From Paraspadella gotoi (lineage: Eukaryota > Chaetognatha), in contig CM119266.1 in the NCBI GenBank assembly GCA_051294375.1, positions 5,693,053 through 5,757,052 of the forward strand: a stretch of DNA of 64,000 bases. Direction: 5' to 3'. Shown here in pieces: positions 11,975 to 24,234 of the stretch. The position numbers were made by a program, and so were the translations under genes. Each line of letters begins with the position of its first letter. Position 1 is the first letter of the stretch. The notes under the pieces are model-generated. The model ran no database searches. It worked only from the letters and a program-made list of their open reading frames with translations, and was not told the origin of the DNA.

Positions 11975-12057
11975 TCTTGTAAGTGTGATGGAGGCCTTAA
12001 ACCACCAAAGCCTGTCCAAAGTCAGGGACAAGATAGCTTATTTATTAAATGAATGGA
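11975..12057 (+). repeat. Dispersed repeat, copy 1
   Basis: It shares a core of about 80 bp with 20383-20460 in the same orientation: TCTTGTA, GTGATG-GGCCTTAA, AGCCTGTCC and AGATAGCTTA in the same order and spacing. It is probably a short non-autonomous element; no open frame is present. Confidence 0.65.
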
Positions 12058-14077
12058 TAATTTTTATATTGGTTGTACCAATTTCATAGAAACATAAAAC
12101 TTATTTGAACAGAGAAACCAAAATCAACAATACAAAGGATAATGAGCTCGATAAAGATGATGACGCCGAAAACAGATTTACAATGGAACATCGATTGTAA
12201 AGAAAAGATCAGAGGAGCCGATTTGAAAAGGCGCCTCTTTTGACGACGGCGAAGGCGCCCGCCGCACGCGCCTCTCTGGGGAAATGGCGACGCGATGGGA
12301 ACGCAAAGCGAGAGAGAGAGAGGGAGAGAGACGCGGCAAGGTTCTCATCCTTACTGACGCTAACAAGATAATTGCTAATGCACTCTTTCTCTCTCTCTCT
12401 TTCTCTCTCTGTCAAAGCAGATCTTTGAAATGGGAAGAGGTTTGATGGAATCTTTACCGCGCGACTAAGTGCGAGATAAACCGGTTAAGGCCGGACGTCG
12501 CTGGATGCCGACGCCGGATGCCGACAGCCCATGCCGACGTCAGAGCGAGTTAAGTCTCGCTTAGACTAGATTCCGTGGATTAACTCGGTTTAATTGTGGA
12601 TGAGTAATTTAAAAGGATTTACATGTAAGCACATATATATATGAATTATTTTTTTAATACTAAAATATAAAAATTCTAGGGCATGGTACATTAAAACAAC
12701 GCGAAAAACATATTAGGATCATCCATAGGCCACTATCCAACTCGGTTACAATCCAAACCCGCCGCATTTCAAGATAATAATCAACCGTGAATCTCAAAAG
12801 ACCCCCGACTCTCTCGAAATGTCACCGACTTTTCCTCACTCCCCTCTCCACTACTTTCACATCCGCCACCGACAATCACAACAGAATCACGGCCGGAGTT
12901 GAAAATTAGATTTTCCCGTCGATTTATAAAAACAGAAAAGGATCACCGATCGCTTCTCTCTCCATTTATAAATCCAAGAGACAAAAGAAGATTTTCTCTC
13001 CGCTAAATCCATTACGCTAGGGGGGTGTGGAAGGGGGGAGGGCGATGGAAGAGAATCGAATTACGGCGTCGCATAAAAGCGGCGCGGGAAACGCCGCCTC
13101 GACGCGCGAAAGGAAAGCGGCGGCGACGCGGCCGGCGACGCAGTCAAGGATTTCCTCCTCGTAATTTAATTCGAAGGGAAATGATTACGAAGGTTGAAGG
13201 GGGGCGGTGAGGGGGGGACGGAGAGAGGAGGAGAATCTTGAAACAACAAGACGCGCGATTTTGAGACGCGAAGGAGAAGAAGAAAAAGTTTTCAGGAAAC
13301 ATTGCAACATTTCCTAAAAACTAACGTTCCAACTTTTACAATGCTCCCAGTACACAATATCAGTGCATCATAAGGCCCGCGTCTTTAGACCCGCGAAAAG
13401 AAACCCTCAACAACACAGGGAGTCCTCCAATAAGCACAACCAATCTTTCATCCCTTCAGACTTACAAATGTCCAAAATACGCTGGTATTCACTACAAAGG
13501 CGCCCATCGGCGTGTTTCAACTCAAAGGCGAACGGAAATCTTGTCAAATTAAAGTCGGAAAATTTGATAAACTTACACAAAAACGTCAATTCAAGAGAGA
13601 AAGAATGAGAAAATCGAATTGAGAAGAAGTTTTCTTTTCTTTTTTTTTTCGTTTATGGTTAATTTCATTAAGTTCCCAACGGAAGAGGAGGATGGTGGAA
13701 CCAATAGTGGCTGAGGGGGTGGTTACGAGGGGGGTGTCGAGGTGGTTGGAAAGGGGTAAGAGAGGATTAAGGGAGAGACAAAGACCGCGGTTCCGAGCCA
13801 CCGATTCAGGAGAGCGAGAGAGTAGAGTCACCGCCACAGGAGAGAGAGAGAGAGAGAGAGAGAGGGTGACCCCATAATTGATTCATCGGCGGCGCTAATT
13901 GGCAACTGATCCGCGGTTAATCAACTTTCAACTTTGCCGAAGCCGAAAAGGGAAAATCCGTAACAAATAGGCAAAAATCTCGACCGACGACGACGACGCA
14001 AATAATCGGGAGAACCCCCCTGCAAAAAAAAAATACGGAGGGGAAAAGTGTCAGAAGTCCGTGTAAACAGGAGGGAC

Positions 14078-14083
14078 GAGAGA

Positions 14084-14158
<75 letters not shown>

Positions 14159-14160
14159 AG
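14078..14160. repeat. GA microsatellite at the left edge of copy A
   Basis: About 83 bases of interrupted (GA)n. Copy A becomes alignable to copy B about 45 bp further on, so the tract may have stopped read alignment here. Confidence 0.95.
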
Positions 14161-16586
14161 ATTTTGAGACAGATGTTTCCTTATTTGAATTGGACTATCG
14201 GGCTAAACAAAAACAGACCCAAAAAAAGTGAAAAGCCGGTCTCTGCCTATCCTTCTCCCCCCCCGCCCGGTGTCTTAGAAGACATAATAAATTAAAGGAA
14301 TCTTGGTAAGAAAAACAAGCGTCGCAATGGAAAGAGCAAGCAGAGCAAGCAGAGGACGGAAGGAAGGAAAGGGGCAACGAAACTCATTCATGCGTGTAAC
14401 CTTTTTTTCCTCGTGGAAGAAAACAAATTAGATTTGATAGGAAATAGGAAGAGGAGGAAGGGGAAGGGAGGGAGTAAGAGTCATTGAAAAAAAAAAACAG
14501 TATCGGCCCAAATAAGACTATGTTCATCTCAGCTTTTGCGAATAGGTATTTGGTCGCCTATACGAATAGATACAGATATAATGTATTAATTTATCATATC
14601 GAAGCTTATTTAATAAATCTGCGACCAAAGTTCCGTATTTTGCTAGCTGGATGTCTCAAAATTGCTAATTAACTTATACCACAGAATTAATTTGTTGAAT
14701 GTTGTACCAGTATTTTCTCTCCTAATTGAATATTCATCAATTAATGCAGTTAGCTAAATTATTCAAAATGAAAATTACAACAATTCTTAGTAAAACTTTA
14801 TTGCTACCTAAGCCTATGAAAATTGCACATCTATTGTAAATTTTTTATTATCACGAACGTTTTTTATTTGGAACAAATAATGTAAATAATTTCATTATAA
14901 TAATAAAATGTAGAAAGATTGAGACACTAAAGTCAAGAGCAACAGTGATAATTATTTTAAAATAGTCAAGCATGAGTTTCTATGACCAGAACTTTTTAAA
15001 ATTTATTATCACACAATCTAACTTGCCATAAGCTTATCCGGTATAATTTGCATTCCCAGAATTTTTTTTTTAAATTTTGCTCTAATTTTATTCCCTTTGT
15101 AATGTTAAATTATCATATTGTAATCTTAATATGTATAATTTTTCTGTAAGTATTATTAATATCATTACTGCTCATATTTAAATATTACCACTGTATCTTC
15201 TAAGATAAAAAACGAGGTAGTGAGAATGAGTTTAGAAAAATTGAAATGGGTCGATGCAAGAATATCTGATTTCGCCAGATTGCAAAGAATTCTGGCGACG
15301 AAGCATGTCTCCAAGTGTTCGTCCTGACGACCCAAGTCCACATACACGGGCGACCAAAAAAAGGTCATAATGGCAGCATGAAATTGGCATTAAACAAGAG
15401 CAAACAGGCGTGAAAAAAGCGTGAGAAAAAGGTTAATTACTTTCATCATGAAACAGACTAAAACTGGTCCTAAAATAGCTATGATTTTAATTTTAAAATA
15501 ACTCAAGATTAAAAAAAAAAACATTTTAAAAAGCATCTGAAGCATAAAAATTATATTTTCAGAAATATAAGGCAATAGTCATGCATAGTTTGCATACTAA
15601 AGAGTAATCACATGAGCTTATGAGGAAAATTAACTATTATAAAACAACATTTAAGCTTAGCTAGATATTCACAAACGAGGCTTTTGAATTTTTTATAACC
15701 AAATGGTGAAACAAATGAAAAAGGGGAAATGTTTTGGGTCAGTTTCTTATACACTTGGGTGAACTTGTGAAAGGTTTTAAAATTTAATGTCTCGGAGCCA
15801 AAACATTTCCCAAATAAAGCAGGTTGGTTTTGAATAAAACAATCACAATTTAACTAAGGAAAAAAAAATATAGGTGCGATTAAAACAAAAGCACAGCGAT
15901 TTTGACAGATGGGAGGCAATGGTGTCACGAAATGAACAAGTGTGCTTAGGCCAACGAATCACCTGGGGGTAAGGCAAGGTCTAGTGATGGAAGCTGAGAG
16001 TCCTGCCTATCAAGCAGGGCTTGACGCTTTCCTGATCAGTACCAGCGAGAAATAGAGAACAGTGAAAAAAACAGTACGGAAATGAAAGAAAGAAAACATA
16101 TGGGTAATCTGGCACGGGAGTGCAACTGACTAGAAAGAGTTAAGTAATAAAAGTATTATAAGTAGGTCTTGAATTTTAAACTGTGCCCCCATTCACCGTC
16201 TGGATTATGTATGTATTCTGGAAAAAAAATTCATACGACCGTGATTAAACCTCAATCACGAACCCTGAAATTTATGAAAAGTTTTTATAAGAGACTTTTA
16301 TGAAAATTAAAAGTAATGACTTACCAGAAGGATTCTTTTAGTTAGGAAAATAAATCAAATTATCCCTTTTGAGAGGATTAATCGTTTTACATGGATTGCA
16401 GCATTGCACTAATGCTGATAAACAGTATTACAAACTGAAACCCGACCACTCAGACCACTAATTATTAAATTAGTGTCAACAGTTTAAACTACCTTCCAAC
16501 GTCCACTAGACAAACTGTTTTCTAAAATTTCCCCAGCACAAAAAAAAAAGAGATTTTCCCGCCAAGAGATTCTCTCTCTCTTTCCC

Positions 16587-16945
16587 TCACACATAAGTGA
16601 CCTGCGTGGTTTTCGAGGTTTTCTCCCCCTCCCCCGCCGAGGGGGACCCGAAGGAAAAGGGGGAGGAGATTGTTTGTTTGCCCAGGGGCGGGGCGTTGGG
16701 GGAGAGGGGGCTGCGGGAGGGCGGGGCGTTTGGGGAATGGGGTCCGCGGGAGGGCTGCAAGGGCAGGAGGAACCCCGCAGGCACGGGAAGCTGACCCGCA
16801 ATAACGGAATTCTTACGTTGGGCGAAGCCTTGCGCCGCCGCGGACAAGAGGTTCGAGTTTTGGCCGTTGAAGAGAATCTGCACGGTGTTCTTAACGTACT
16901 GCTTGGGACGTTTGCCACTGTGGTCACGGATGTTGGGGTTGGCGC
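16587..16945 (-). CDS. sowah: SOWAH homologue, terminal exon and stop (copy A)
   Basis: The 359-nt terminal exon starts after the acceptor TTTCCCCAG in phase 1. It reads ANPNIRDHSGKRPKQYV and runs for 118 codons to TGA at 16589-16587. The first about 17 residues complete the second ankyrin repeat; RDHSGKRPKQY is close to the RDHSGRRAYQYL-type motif of SOWAH proteins. Then comes a linker (NTVQILFNGQN), a small Ala-rich stretch and a low-complexity Ser/Pro-rich tail with repeated HSPNAPP/LSPNAPP units, ending TTQVTYV. There is no signal peptide or membrane segment; an intracellular protein is expected. The G-rich plus strand gives open frames across the exon that are shadows. I see no clear AATAAA within 150 bases downstream; AATAAT occurs near 16441. 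Confidence 0.85.
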
Positions 16946-18023
16946 CTGGGGAAACGGGGGGGGGGTTGGGGAAATGGGTGTGAAAAATTTAAAAGGATTG
17001 AGGATATTACTTAATATATGTGGTTTTAGGTATTAAATAATTATAAGTTATAAGCAGAAAAGAAGAGGTTTCTGTCTTGAAAAACATGAATAAAGTCAGT
17101 TTTTACATATTTAAGAAGTCTTTTAGGTTAAGGTTGCATCCATTATCATCGTGGTTGTTAAACCTGAAAAGCTTTTAAGGAATTTTTTCTCTTGTCAAAG
17201 CTTTGAATGCAACAAAAATCAAAGCATCCGAATCACAGGCGATTGTAACAGTAAAAACCCTTTTCGTAACATAACCGCCTCTGACTGCATCATCGATTTC
17301 CGATTTCAGTTCTAACAGAAAAAAACGAAAACAAAATTGAAGTTAGCGAGAAGCTCAAAATATTCGGTTTCCTCAACGCCCAGTCACCTCTTTATCTTTC
17401 AGCCACCCCAAGATCATATTATCTCGCTATCCCTTCCTCTCTTTTGACTCATCTCATTTCAAAAACATCGCAATCACATCACCCCTTAACCTCGGCACCT
17501 CCACCGGCCAACTTAATTCACCAATAACTCGCCCATTTCACTTTCCCCCTCAACCCCCTCTTCCTCCCTCTCTCCATCTCAAAAGTCCATGAAGTCAGAA
17601 AAAGAAAAAGCGAATCTGGGCGAGTCATTCTACATCCTGTCTGACATCAGGAACAACAGATCGCAAGATCAAAGGCGTCCAATGCCGACGACGTCGCTTT
17701 TCGAAAAAGCCTAAACCGATGGAAATGAAAATTGACGCGCGGGTTGAAGGCTGACACGGACGCAAATGAAAATTGACACGTTGGGGAGGGGGGGTAGGGG
17801 TTAGGTTGGAGTGTTAGGGTGGAGGGAACGCCAAAATCCGCAAATCCTCTCTCTTTGCTGATCGACTAATTTTTTTTTAATGTAAAAATAGAAAAAAGAT
17901 CAATGGGTAATATTCGTCGCCGTTGTTTACATTGTAAACCGTATAACGACTAATTGCCTCAACGTTTAAAAAAAATATGTTCAAATTGTAAAGAGGCCGA
18001 TTAAATAGCAAACACACACTCTC

Positions 18024-18033
18024 NNNNNNNNNN
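18024..18033. other. 10-N gap in a CT tract
   Basis: Copy B is continuous here (about 44951-44992) and shows a CT microsatellite of about 40 bases, so the gap is a collapsed simple repeat. Confidence 0.9.
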
Positions 18034-18152
18034 TCTTTTTCGCTTTCTCTGTGAGACTGGAGCCTCTCTCCCCGCCATTTGGCGTCTGGTCGTTGAGTCA
18101 AGTATCTGGGTGCTTGAAAAACTAAGGTTTCAACCTAAGCGATCATTTCGGA

Positions 18153-18184
<32 letters not shown>

Positions 18185-18475
18185 CGATTCATCAAGAGAA
18201 CTGCCACAAGAGGAGCCTTTGAAGGGGAGCCGAAAGCGAAGGCCAGGCTAGGAGAGGGGGATCCGATGTCGCAAAATGGATTTTTCAAGGATTTGGATAA
18301 AGATTCAGAGTTAAACCATTTCTGAATAAAACATTGGATTTATAAACGGCATTGAGAGCAGAGTAGATATACGCATTAATCTCATACTTAATCTAATTCA
18401 TTTTTCATCCCTATCCTAATAGCTCAATCTAAAATATTATCAAGCGAAGAGTACGCTCATTAAAATCTGACTCAC

Positions 18476-18548
18476 CATAGGCCTCTTCAAGAATGTTCAT
18501 GATTTCATGATGTCCGTGCATCGCGGCCAGGTGCAAAGCTGTGTAACC
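18476..18548 (-). CDS. sowah: SOWAH homologue, exon with second ankyrin repeat (copy A)
   Basis: This 73-nt exon encodes GYTALHLAAMHGHHEIMN followed by ILEEAY and the first base of a Gly codon. TALHLAA, the HGHHE turn and the second helix match the ankyrin consensus closely. The acceptor is CCTTCAG and the donor is TATG then GTGAGT (phase 1). The split Gly codon is completed by GC at the start of the terminal exon at 16945, giving AYGANPNIRDHSG, which matches the IRDHSG-type end of the SOWAH ankyrin pair. The 71-codon frame around it is intron read-through. It is a good exon because both splice sites, the phase and the domain logic agree. Confidence 0.88.
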
Positions 18549-19995
18549 CTGAAGGAGGAAAAAAGAACAAAATGAAAAAGAAGCGAAATTTGAGCGATAT
18601 GAAATTAATACAGTAGCATCCGTCAAGAACTTCTGAGACGGCAAGCTCTGTAACTCGAATACAAATGATAATTTGAAAGCGAGTTTTTGTCTTGTGAAGC
18701 CTTCGTTAAGCCATTGCTCTCAGACCACTTTCGGGACATAGAACTTTTTGTAAAAAGTTTATTCAGCCACATTTGAACCTGAAACCTTTTCTTAACGTTG
18801 AAGTCCGGCACGTTAAGAGCTCGGCCAAATGATTTTCAGAAAAATTTCGTTCAAATTAAATTAGGATCTTACGACCAATAAAAATGCTAGTATTGTGAAA
18901 ATTTTAAGACAATGATTTAAGAAAAAGACGTAAATAACTACTTTTATAGCAATTGAGTTTGTAATAAGCTATGATAGATTATTAGATATTTACATTAGTC
19001 CCCCTCCACGCGACATATATTATCCGTGGGTCTCTACAAAGACGCCCGTGTTAACCAATCGGGGAGGAGAGAATAATACATCAACGAGATGAGAGAATTC
19101 ATGCTGCTGCGCAATTGGAAAAGAAGATAGAAGAGAGATGGGCCGCGGCGTCGACGCGTCAGCCTACGGCAGCGGCGGCGGGGCGGGTCCATTTTCCATT
19201 CTAACATTATTTCCAGTGGCTGACACATGTCGCGATATGATATTCACAGCGCGGACATAGATCACGAGATTACGATGGTACGATTGAAATCGACCGGAAG
19301 GGGGCGTGGCGTCGATGAGTTCTATTTTTAGCTCACGTCTTTCTCTGTCTCGCCCGTCGTTGTAACGACAGAGAATGTAAAAGAGCGAAAGAAATCTGAA
19401 CGAGAAAAACCTTGAGCCTTCGACGTCGTTATTTTCTAACTAGAACTTTCGCTTTCTCACCCGTTTTTCGCGACCTTCGGGCCAAGCGCGAACAGAGAGA
19501 AAGAGAGAGATGGAGAGAGAGAGGAAATGCATTCATCTCTCATCTTCATGTAGAAAATGGTAATAGAGAAAACGAGGGTGGGATGATGTGCGCCGCGACG
19601 GAGAGAGAGCGAGAGAGACATGAAAATGGGGAAGAGGATAACCTGTTTAAAAATGTATGAAGAGAGGTAACAAGGTTTCAAGTAGTTGTCTAACAAGGAA
19701 GGCGTTTTCTTGGATGAAAGCACCGGGTCTGCCTCCAAATTAGGAAATTTAAAAGATGCCGGTCACCGAGAAGAGTGTGTAGCTATGTACAACGAAACTC
19801 CCAGCGACGGAGAAAAAAGGTTAGATAATAATAAGAATTAAAAATATATAAATAAGAATATGAATAATAGAAAAAATAAATCATTAAATCTCCTACTAAT
19901 GTAAATAAATGAAATCTTATTTCATCTAACAATATTTCAAAAGACATAGAGACCGATCATTGCAGAAAATGAGACATTTTTAATTGTAGCCCCCT

Positions 19996-19999
<4 letters not shown>

Positions 20000-20028
<29 letters not shown>

Positions 20029-20038
20029 NNNNNNNNNN
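20000..20038. other. GA tract ending in a 10-N gap
   Basis: (GA)n of 29 bases runs into 10 N at 20029-20038. Copy B has an interrupted GA tract at about 47066-47160 instead. Confidence 0.9.
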
Positions 20039-20382
20039 GAGACATAAAAAAAAGCGAGTTCGAAACGTCGCCAAAAAACTCCATTAGGACGACGTCATCT
20101 GCATTGCGATTTTCCTTCTCCAAAAAAACCATTTATTCAAAATTCAAAAAAGTATCTCGCTCTCGCTTTCTCTCTCTTCTCCGAAGCGAAGGAATCCTCT
20201 TTAAAATTACCGACGCTCATAAAACGGGAGAGAGAGAAAATGGAAACGGCGCGTTGAGAATTTAAACGACCGAATTCGATGAGAATGGAGTTTCAATGTA
20301 CTTTTAACGACGGGACTGTATTTTAAGATTGTGAGCTTAATTGATTAATTAAATGCAGGATTTAAAGTTACAGCTTGCAGTG

Positions 20383-20460
20383 TCTTGTATGAGTGATGAA
20401 GGCCTTAACCCATCATAGCCTGTCCTAAGTAAGGGTCGAGATAGCTTAATTTTTAAATGA
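20383..20460 (+). repeat. Dispersed repeat, copy 2 (in a SOWAH intron)
   Basis: Partner of 11975-12057, with the same ordered blocks and an AT-rich 3' side. The duplicate in copy B lies at about 47515-47605 and is explained by the larger duplication. Confidence 0.65.
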
Positions 20461-21895
20461 ATAATTAATATAATTAATAATTAAAATAATTAATTTTAAA
20501 GATATAATAATATAGACACACCCCGCTATACCTTCGGCCCCCTCCGCCATTAATATTTTATTCCAATACAACTTGATGTATTCGCTTTCCGGTTTCATAC
20601 ATCGAATCGCGAGGAAATGTCGGCAATTGTAAAGGGGTCGCCTTACATTCTTGATGAAGAACGATTTCTTTTTTTAGAAAGCCGATAGTGAATTTGGCTG
20701 GGGGGGGCGGCTAAGGGGGTGGTTATGTCGAGGGCGAAACTTTCTCACAACTTTACCCACCGACGGTGAATGAGGAATTCGATTGTGAAAAAAAGAAATC
20801 GAGAAAAATGTCTTGAATTATTAAGGCGATGGGGGGAGAGAGAGAGAGAATATGAGATGGAATGAAAATGGAATCGGAGAATGGAATGGAGGTTATTAAT
20901 GTCCTGCCCAAATACACGAGTTCTTTTTTATGGTACAACGAAAAAAAAGATTTTGGTGACGAATAAAAAAAAATCTTTTGTAGATGAAGTTGATAGGAAC
21001 TCGAGTGAGAAGGTGAAAGAATTGAAATCTACACATGTCAAAGAATTTAAAAAAATATTATAAAATTTAAAAGAAAATGAGAGATGATGTAAAACATGTA
21101 TGAGAGAAGAATATTTAACTTGCAAAATAAGGAAAATTTAACCAGAAGAAGAAAGTTAAAAAATGACAAGCCTGTGAACATACAAAAATAAAAAAAATAA
21201 AGAAAAAGACCAGAAAGACACACTCACACACATACACTCAGACTCTCTCTCTCTCTCTCTCTTTCTCTCACGTCGGGACAAGAGAGAATTCGATCTCAAA
21301 CATGAATAATAAAAGAGAAATCTAATTGCGATTCGGGTTATGACGAGAGAGAGAAAAAGAAAAAGAAAAAGGAGAAAGAGATGAGAAAAGAGGAGAGTCA
21401 GGAATGCCGTCGTCATCGTGATGGTGGTATTGGTTGATGGTGGCGGGTATAGTGGTAGGTGAGGGGTGAAAAAGAAACCTCTCTCACGAGAGAGAAAGGC
21501 GAGTCTCACGCACAAAGGGCGACGTCAAAAGTGGAATTTCGTCGCGTAGATGAATTATGTGAGGACAGGACCCTTGGCTTCGCCTCGGGGTCCTTTTTGC
21601 CCCCTTCCACGGCCCCGTATTTCCCGCGGGGCGGCGACGCCTTCCCGCGGGGATTCCCTTTTAGAGACCAACGGCGAGAGACTCTGGCAAAAAACTCGTA
21701 CATATGTCGAGGCGTTGGGAATGATTTTAAAACACGTGAACGTGGGAGTCTTAGATTCGTGCGCGTGCGATAATTGGACATGCTTAAATGATTATATAAA
21801 GATTGTAATAATAGAACTAAAACTATTTCTACTCCACCAGGATGGTGTTTATATAAATGATACAAGTTAAGCGAAAATTTAAAAAAGTAACTTAC

Positions 21896-21901
21896 CCCAT
21901 T
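21896..21901 (-). CDS. sowah: SOWAH homologue, 6-nt microexon encoding Asn-Gly (copy A)
   Basis: On the minus strand the sequence reads CATCCAG|AATGGG|GTAAG, after a long pyrimidine tract (roughly 21903-21945). The six bases encode Asn-Gly in phase 0, exactly between the phase-0 donor at 26246 and the phase-0 acceptor at 18548. Including it gives NAKS-NG-GYTALH. The distance from the Ser of SALHW to the Thr of YTALH is then exactly 33 residues, the canonical ankyrin period; skipping it gives 31. The microexon is inferred from splice signals and protein register, not from transcript data. In copy B the same six bases are present at 49119-49124, but the donor reads GTAGT there, probably because of sequence error. 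Confidence 0.65.
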
Positions 21902-22539
21902 CTGGATGAGCAAAAGAAGGGGGAAAGGGGAAAAAGAAAATTTTATTAGTTGACGCTAAACATAATATCATATTTTCAGGAACAAAAACCATTTTAGTAA
22001 TTTTTAAGATTATATATCATTTGGCAAAATTCTATTTTTAATCAGTGAAGAAATGACGCTCGTGAAATACCTAATATAATGACATTATATACAAATTTTA
22101 CAAAGGGTTGTTCCGATTCAGATTAAGTTTTACAAGTTTATTTTATTCTTCTTTTTTTTGGACATTGCTCTTCCATCTCCCTTCAAAATAAGATTTCCAA
22201 GACCAACGGAAACCCAAGGTTCCGAAAGCAAAAAATCCGCGCGGGAACCAGAAAACCCAATAACTCGCCAAATTCGGCTAAAACAAACAAATACACGAAA
22301 AATATGGAGGAAAGATAAATCTGTAAAAAGAAATGGAAGAGAAAAAAGGAAAATAAAAAACAAAGCTCGTGTATATGGAGAGAGAAAGAAGCAAAGACGA
22401 AAAAAAAGAAGCTATTCCCTTATTCCCAATTCAATCTCTTTCTACGACCGTCGACACTTTAGATGGCGTTGGTCGTTGTTCCATTACGCGGCCAGCGACG
22501 ACGACGACGACGACGGGCTATATGGGAGGGGGACGCGTG

Positions 22540-23230
22540 TTCTAGATTGTACCGCCGGTGATAGAATTAGAAATCAACTTGTTTCAACGCGGAGCGGAAG
22601 AGGAGGGGGGAGGAGGAGTGACGCGCGTGCGTGGCACGGGAGGAGGAAGAGGAGGGACGACGGGAGGCAGCTCTCTCTTTCTCCCGTGCAGCGAGGAGGA
22701 GAAAAGAGAGAAAAAAAAACCCCAACGCGGACTGAGAGAGAGAGAGAGAGAGAGAGACGCCATCTTCTGCTGCACTTTTTTTCTCTCTGTGCCGCAAGCC
22801 CAACAACAGCGCTGCTGCCTTTCTTTCTTTTTCTCTCTATCTCTCTCTCTCTCTCTCTCTCCCCACAACGCGCTTGCTCGCACCGACTAGTGTTCCAACA
22901 ATTATTTCCTGTGTCAACAATGCACAACAGCAACAATGATGGCTTGCCGCGCTCCAGATGACGTCCTTTCTCTATGGCCGGGGGGAGAGGGGGGGGCGAG
23001 CGAGAACGCGGCGTCCGCCCAGGGGAAGAGAGAGATGGGGGAGGCGGGATTGGCGCGACGGTCGCCGAGGGGCGCCGACGCCCGCAGACTCATTTCCGGC
23101 GACGATCATGCCGAGAATACTAGTGGGGGCGGCGGCGGCGGCGTGGGTAGCGGCGTCGGCGGCGTTCGGGAAAATGATGGAATCGTATACTCGGCGCGAT
23201 GAAGGCCGATTGAGGTCAACGCGTTCTCTT
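22540..23230. other. CpG-rich, GC-rich island inside a SOWAH intron
   Basis: The 700 bp is strongly GC-rich with dense CG dinucleotides in an otherwise AT-rich intron. It includes GA tracts (22734-22757, 23246-23272), a CT tract (about 22837-22862) and a GCCATCTT site (22759-22766) directly after the first GA tract. It may be an internal promoter or enhancer. The long plus-strand frame that crosses it (22158-22961) is mostly low complexity and is not called as a gene. Confidence 0.4.
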
Positions 23231-23240
23231 CCGGGGGGGG

Positions 23241-23272
<32 letters not shown>

Positions 23273-24224
23273 CGGGAAACGTGTGTCCTGAGATGAGAGA
23301 CGAATCGAATTCTATTCTTTGTGCGCATTTCCTCTTCTGAGGAGAAATAACCGACTATTTTATAGTGGGTAGAAAAGATCGAGGCGGAATAAGATAAACA
23401 TCTGAGATGAGTTTGTATGACAATAACACATTCACAACGATTTATTGTTAATCACTGGTCTGTAAAGAATAACGATTACCGATTCATATTAATTAATATT
23501 TAAAAGAAAAGTTTACTTCAATTGAAGATGCATTAAATTTTTCGTCACAAGGTATTTTTGAGTAATCACGTGATAGCAAATTTTACAGTGCGTAAATATC
23601 AACTAAATAATGAATATGTAAAATATAAATGGGATAAACATACCGACTAAAATTGACTCACAAAGTGGCTTCGCTAGTAACAGCGGCGCTACTAACAAGT
23701 ATAATACTGTATTTCATATCCTGTCCTCGATTCAATATCAAGTCTAAAGAAAAGACTGAAAATCCAGAATTTCCGAGAGATTTCCCAGAAATTACAACCC
23801 CCCCTCCCACGATGCTCTAGACGGGAAACGGGGATAGAAATGGAACAAACAAGTCCTCACCCCCGATCCTCTCACATCAACCCCCCCCATCATCTCTCTC
23901 TTTCTGTCCAGAAGGAAATGATGCGATGAATAAATGAGAATGTTGCACTCCGGTTAAAAGGGAGGCTGCATAATTGATGAATCCTCGACAACCGCGTCGG
24001 TGATGTGTGGCTGTCATAAGCACTCTCGACGGCGGAGTCGGAGATGAGGAGGAAGGGGGGCGGTGATTCCCCCCCCTCATCAACCCACGGTAGATTAATG
24101 AAGAAGGGTTACGCGGTCGATCGGCGGAGGTTTTAATTAAGTTTTTTTGATGTTGTTTAGGAGAGAACAATACAATTTTCTATACCTTATGATTACATAT
24201 GTCTAAAATAAATTTGAGTAGTTA

Positions 24225-24234
24225 NNNNNNNNNN
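24225..24234. other. 10-N gap, bridged in copy B
   Basis: Copy B (about 51590-51640) reads through and indicates roughly 30 missing bases including GATTCTTTAGG. Confidence 0.85.

Larger units (their letters stand above)
8357..14077. other. Gene-poor stretch, repeats only
   Basis: I see no convincing exon in this 5.7 kb. It holds a 42-43 bp minisatellite (9099-9265), a 20-bp palindrome (10632-10651), a CT tract (11627-11665), a copy of a dispersed repeat (11975-12057), a triple GGATGCCGACG-like repeat (12501-12541) and a CpG-rich patch (13040-13150). A possible acceptor with a short tail to a stop (12275-12178, minus) has no partner exon. Confidence 0.6.

Noticed and set aside
12178-12275. 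Possible minus-strand terminal exon (acceptor TTTCCCCAG, 31 codons, stop)
   Set aside because: Good acceptor but no upstream exon with matching phase; GC-rich composition alone could keep the frame open.
16674-17036. Gly-rich plus-strand frame over the SOWAH terminal exon
   Set aside because: Antisense shadow of the Ser/Pro-rich coding exon.
17785-17825. TTAGG-like words suggesting telomere repeats
   Set aside because: Only a few scattered GGTTAGG-like words in a G-rich run, with no tandem array.
22158-22961. 267-codon plus-strand open frame, the longest in the window
   Set aside because: Mostly Lys/Arg-rich and Ser/Leu low-complexity from GA/CT tracts and GC-rich DNA, no recognisable domain, broken in copy B, and it lies within an intron of the minus-strand SOWAH gene.
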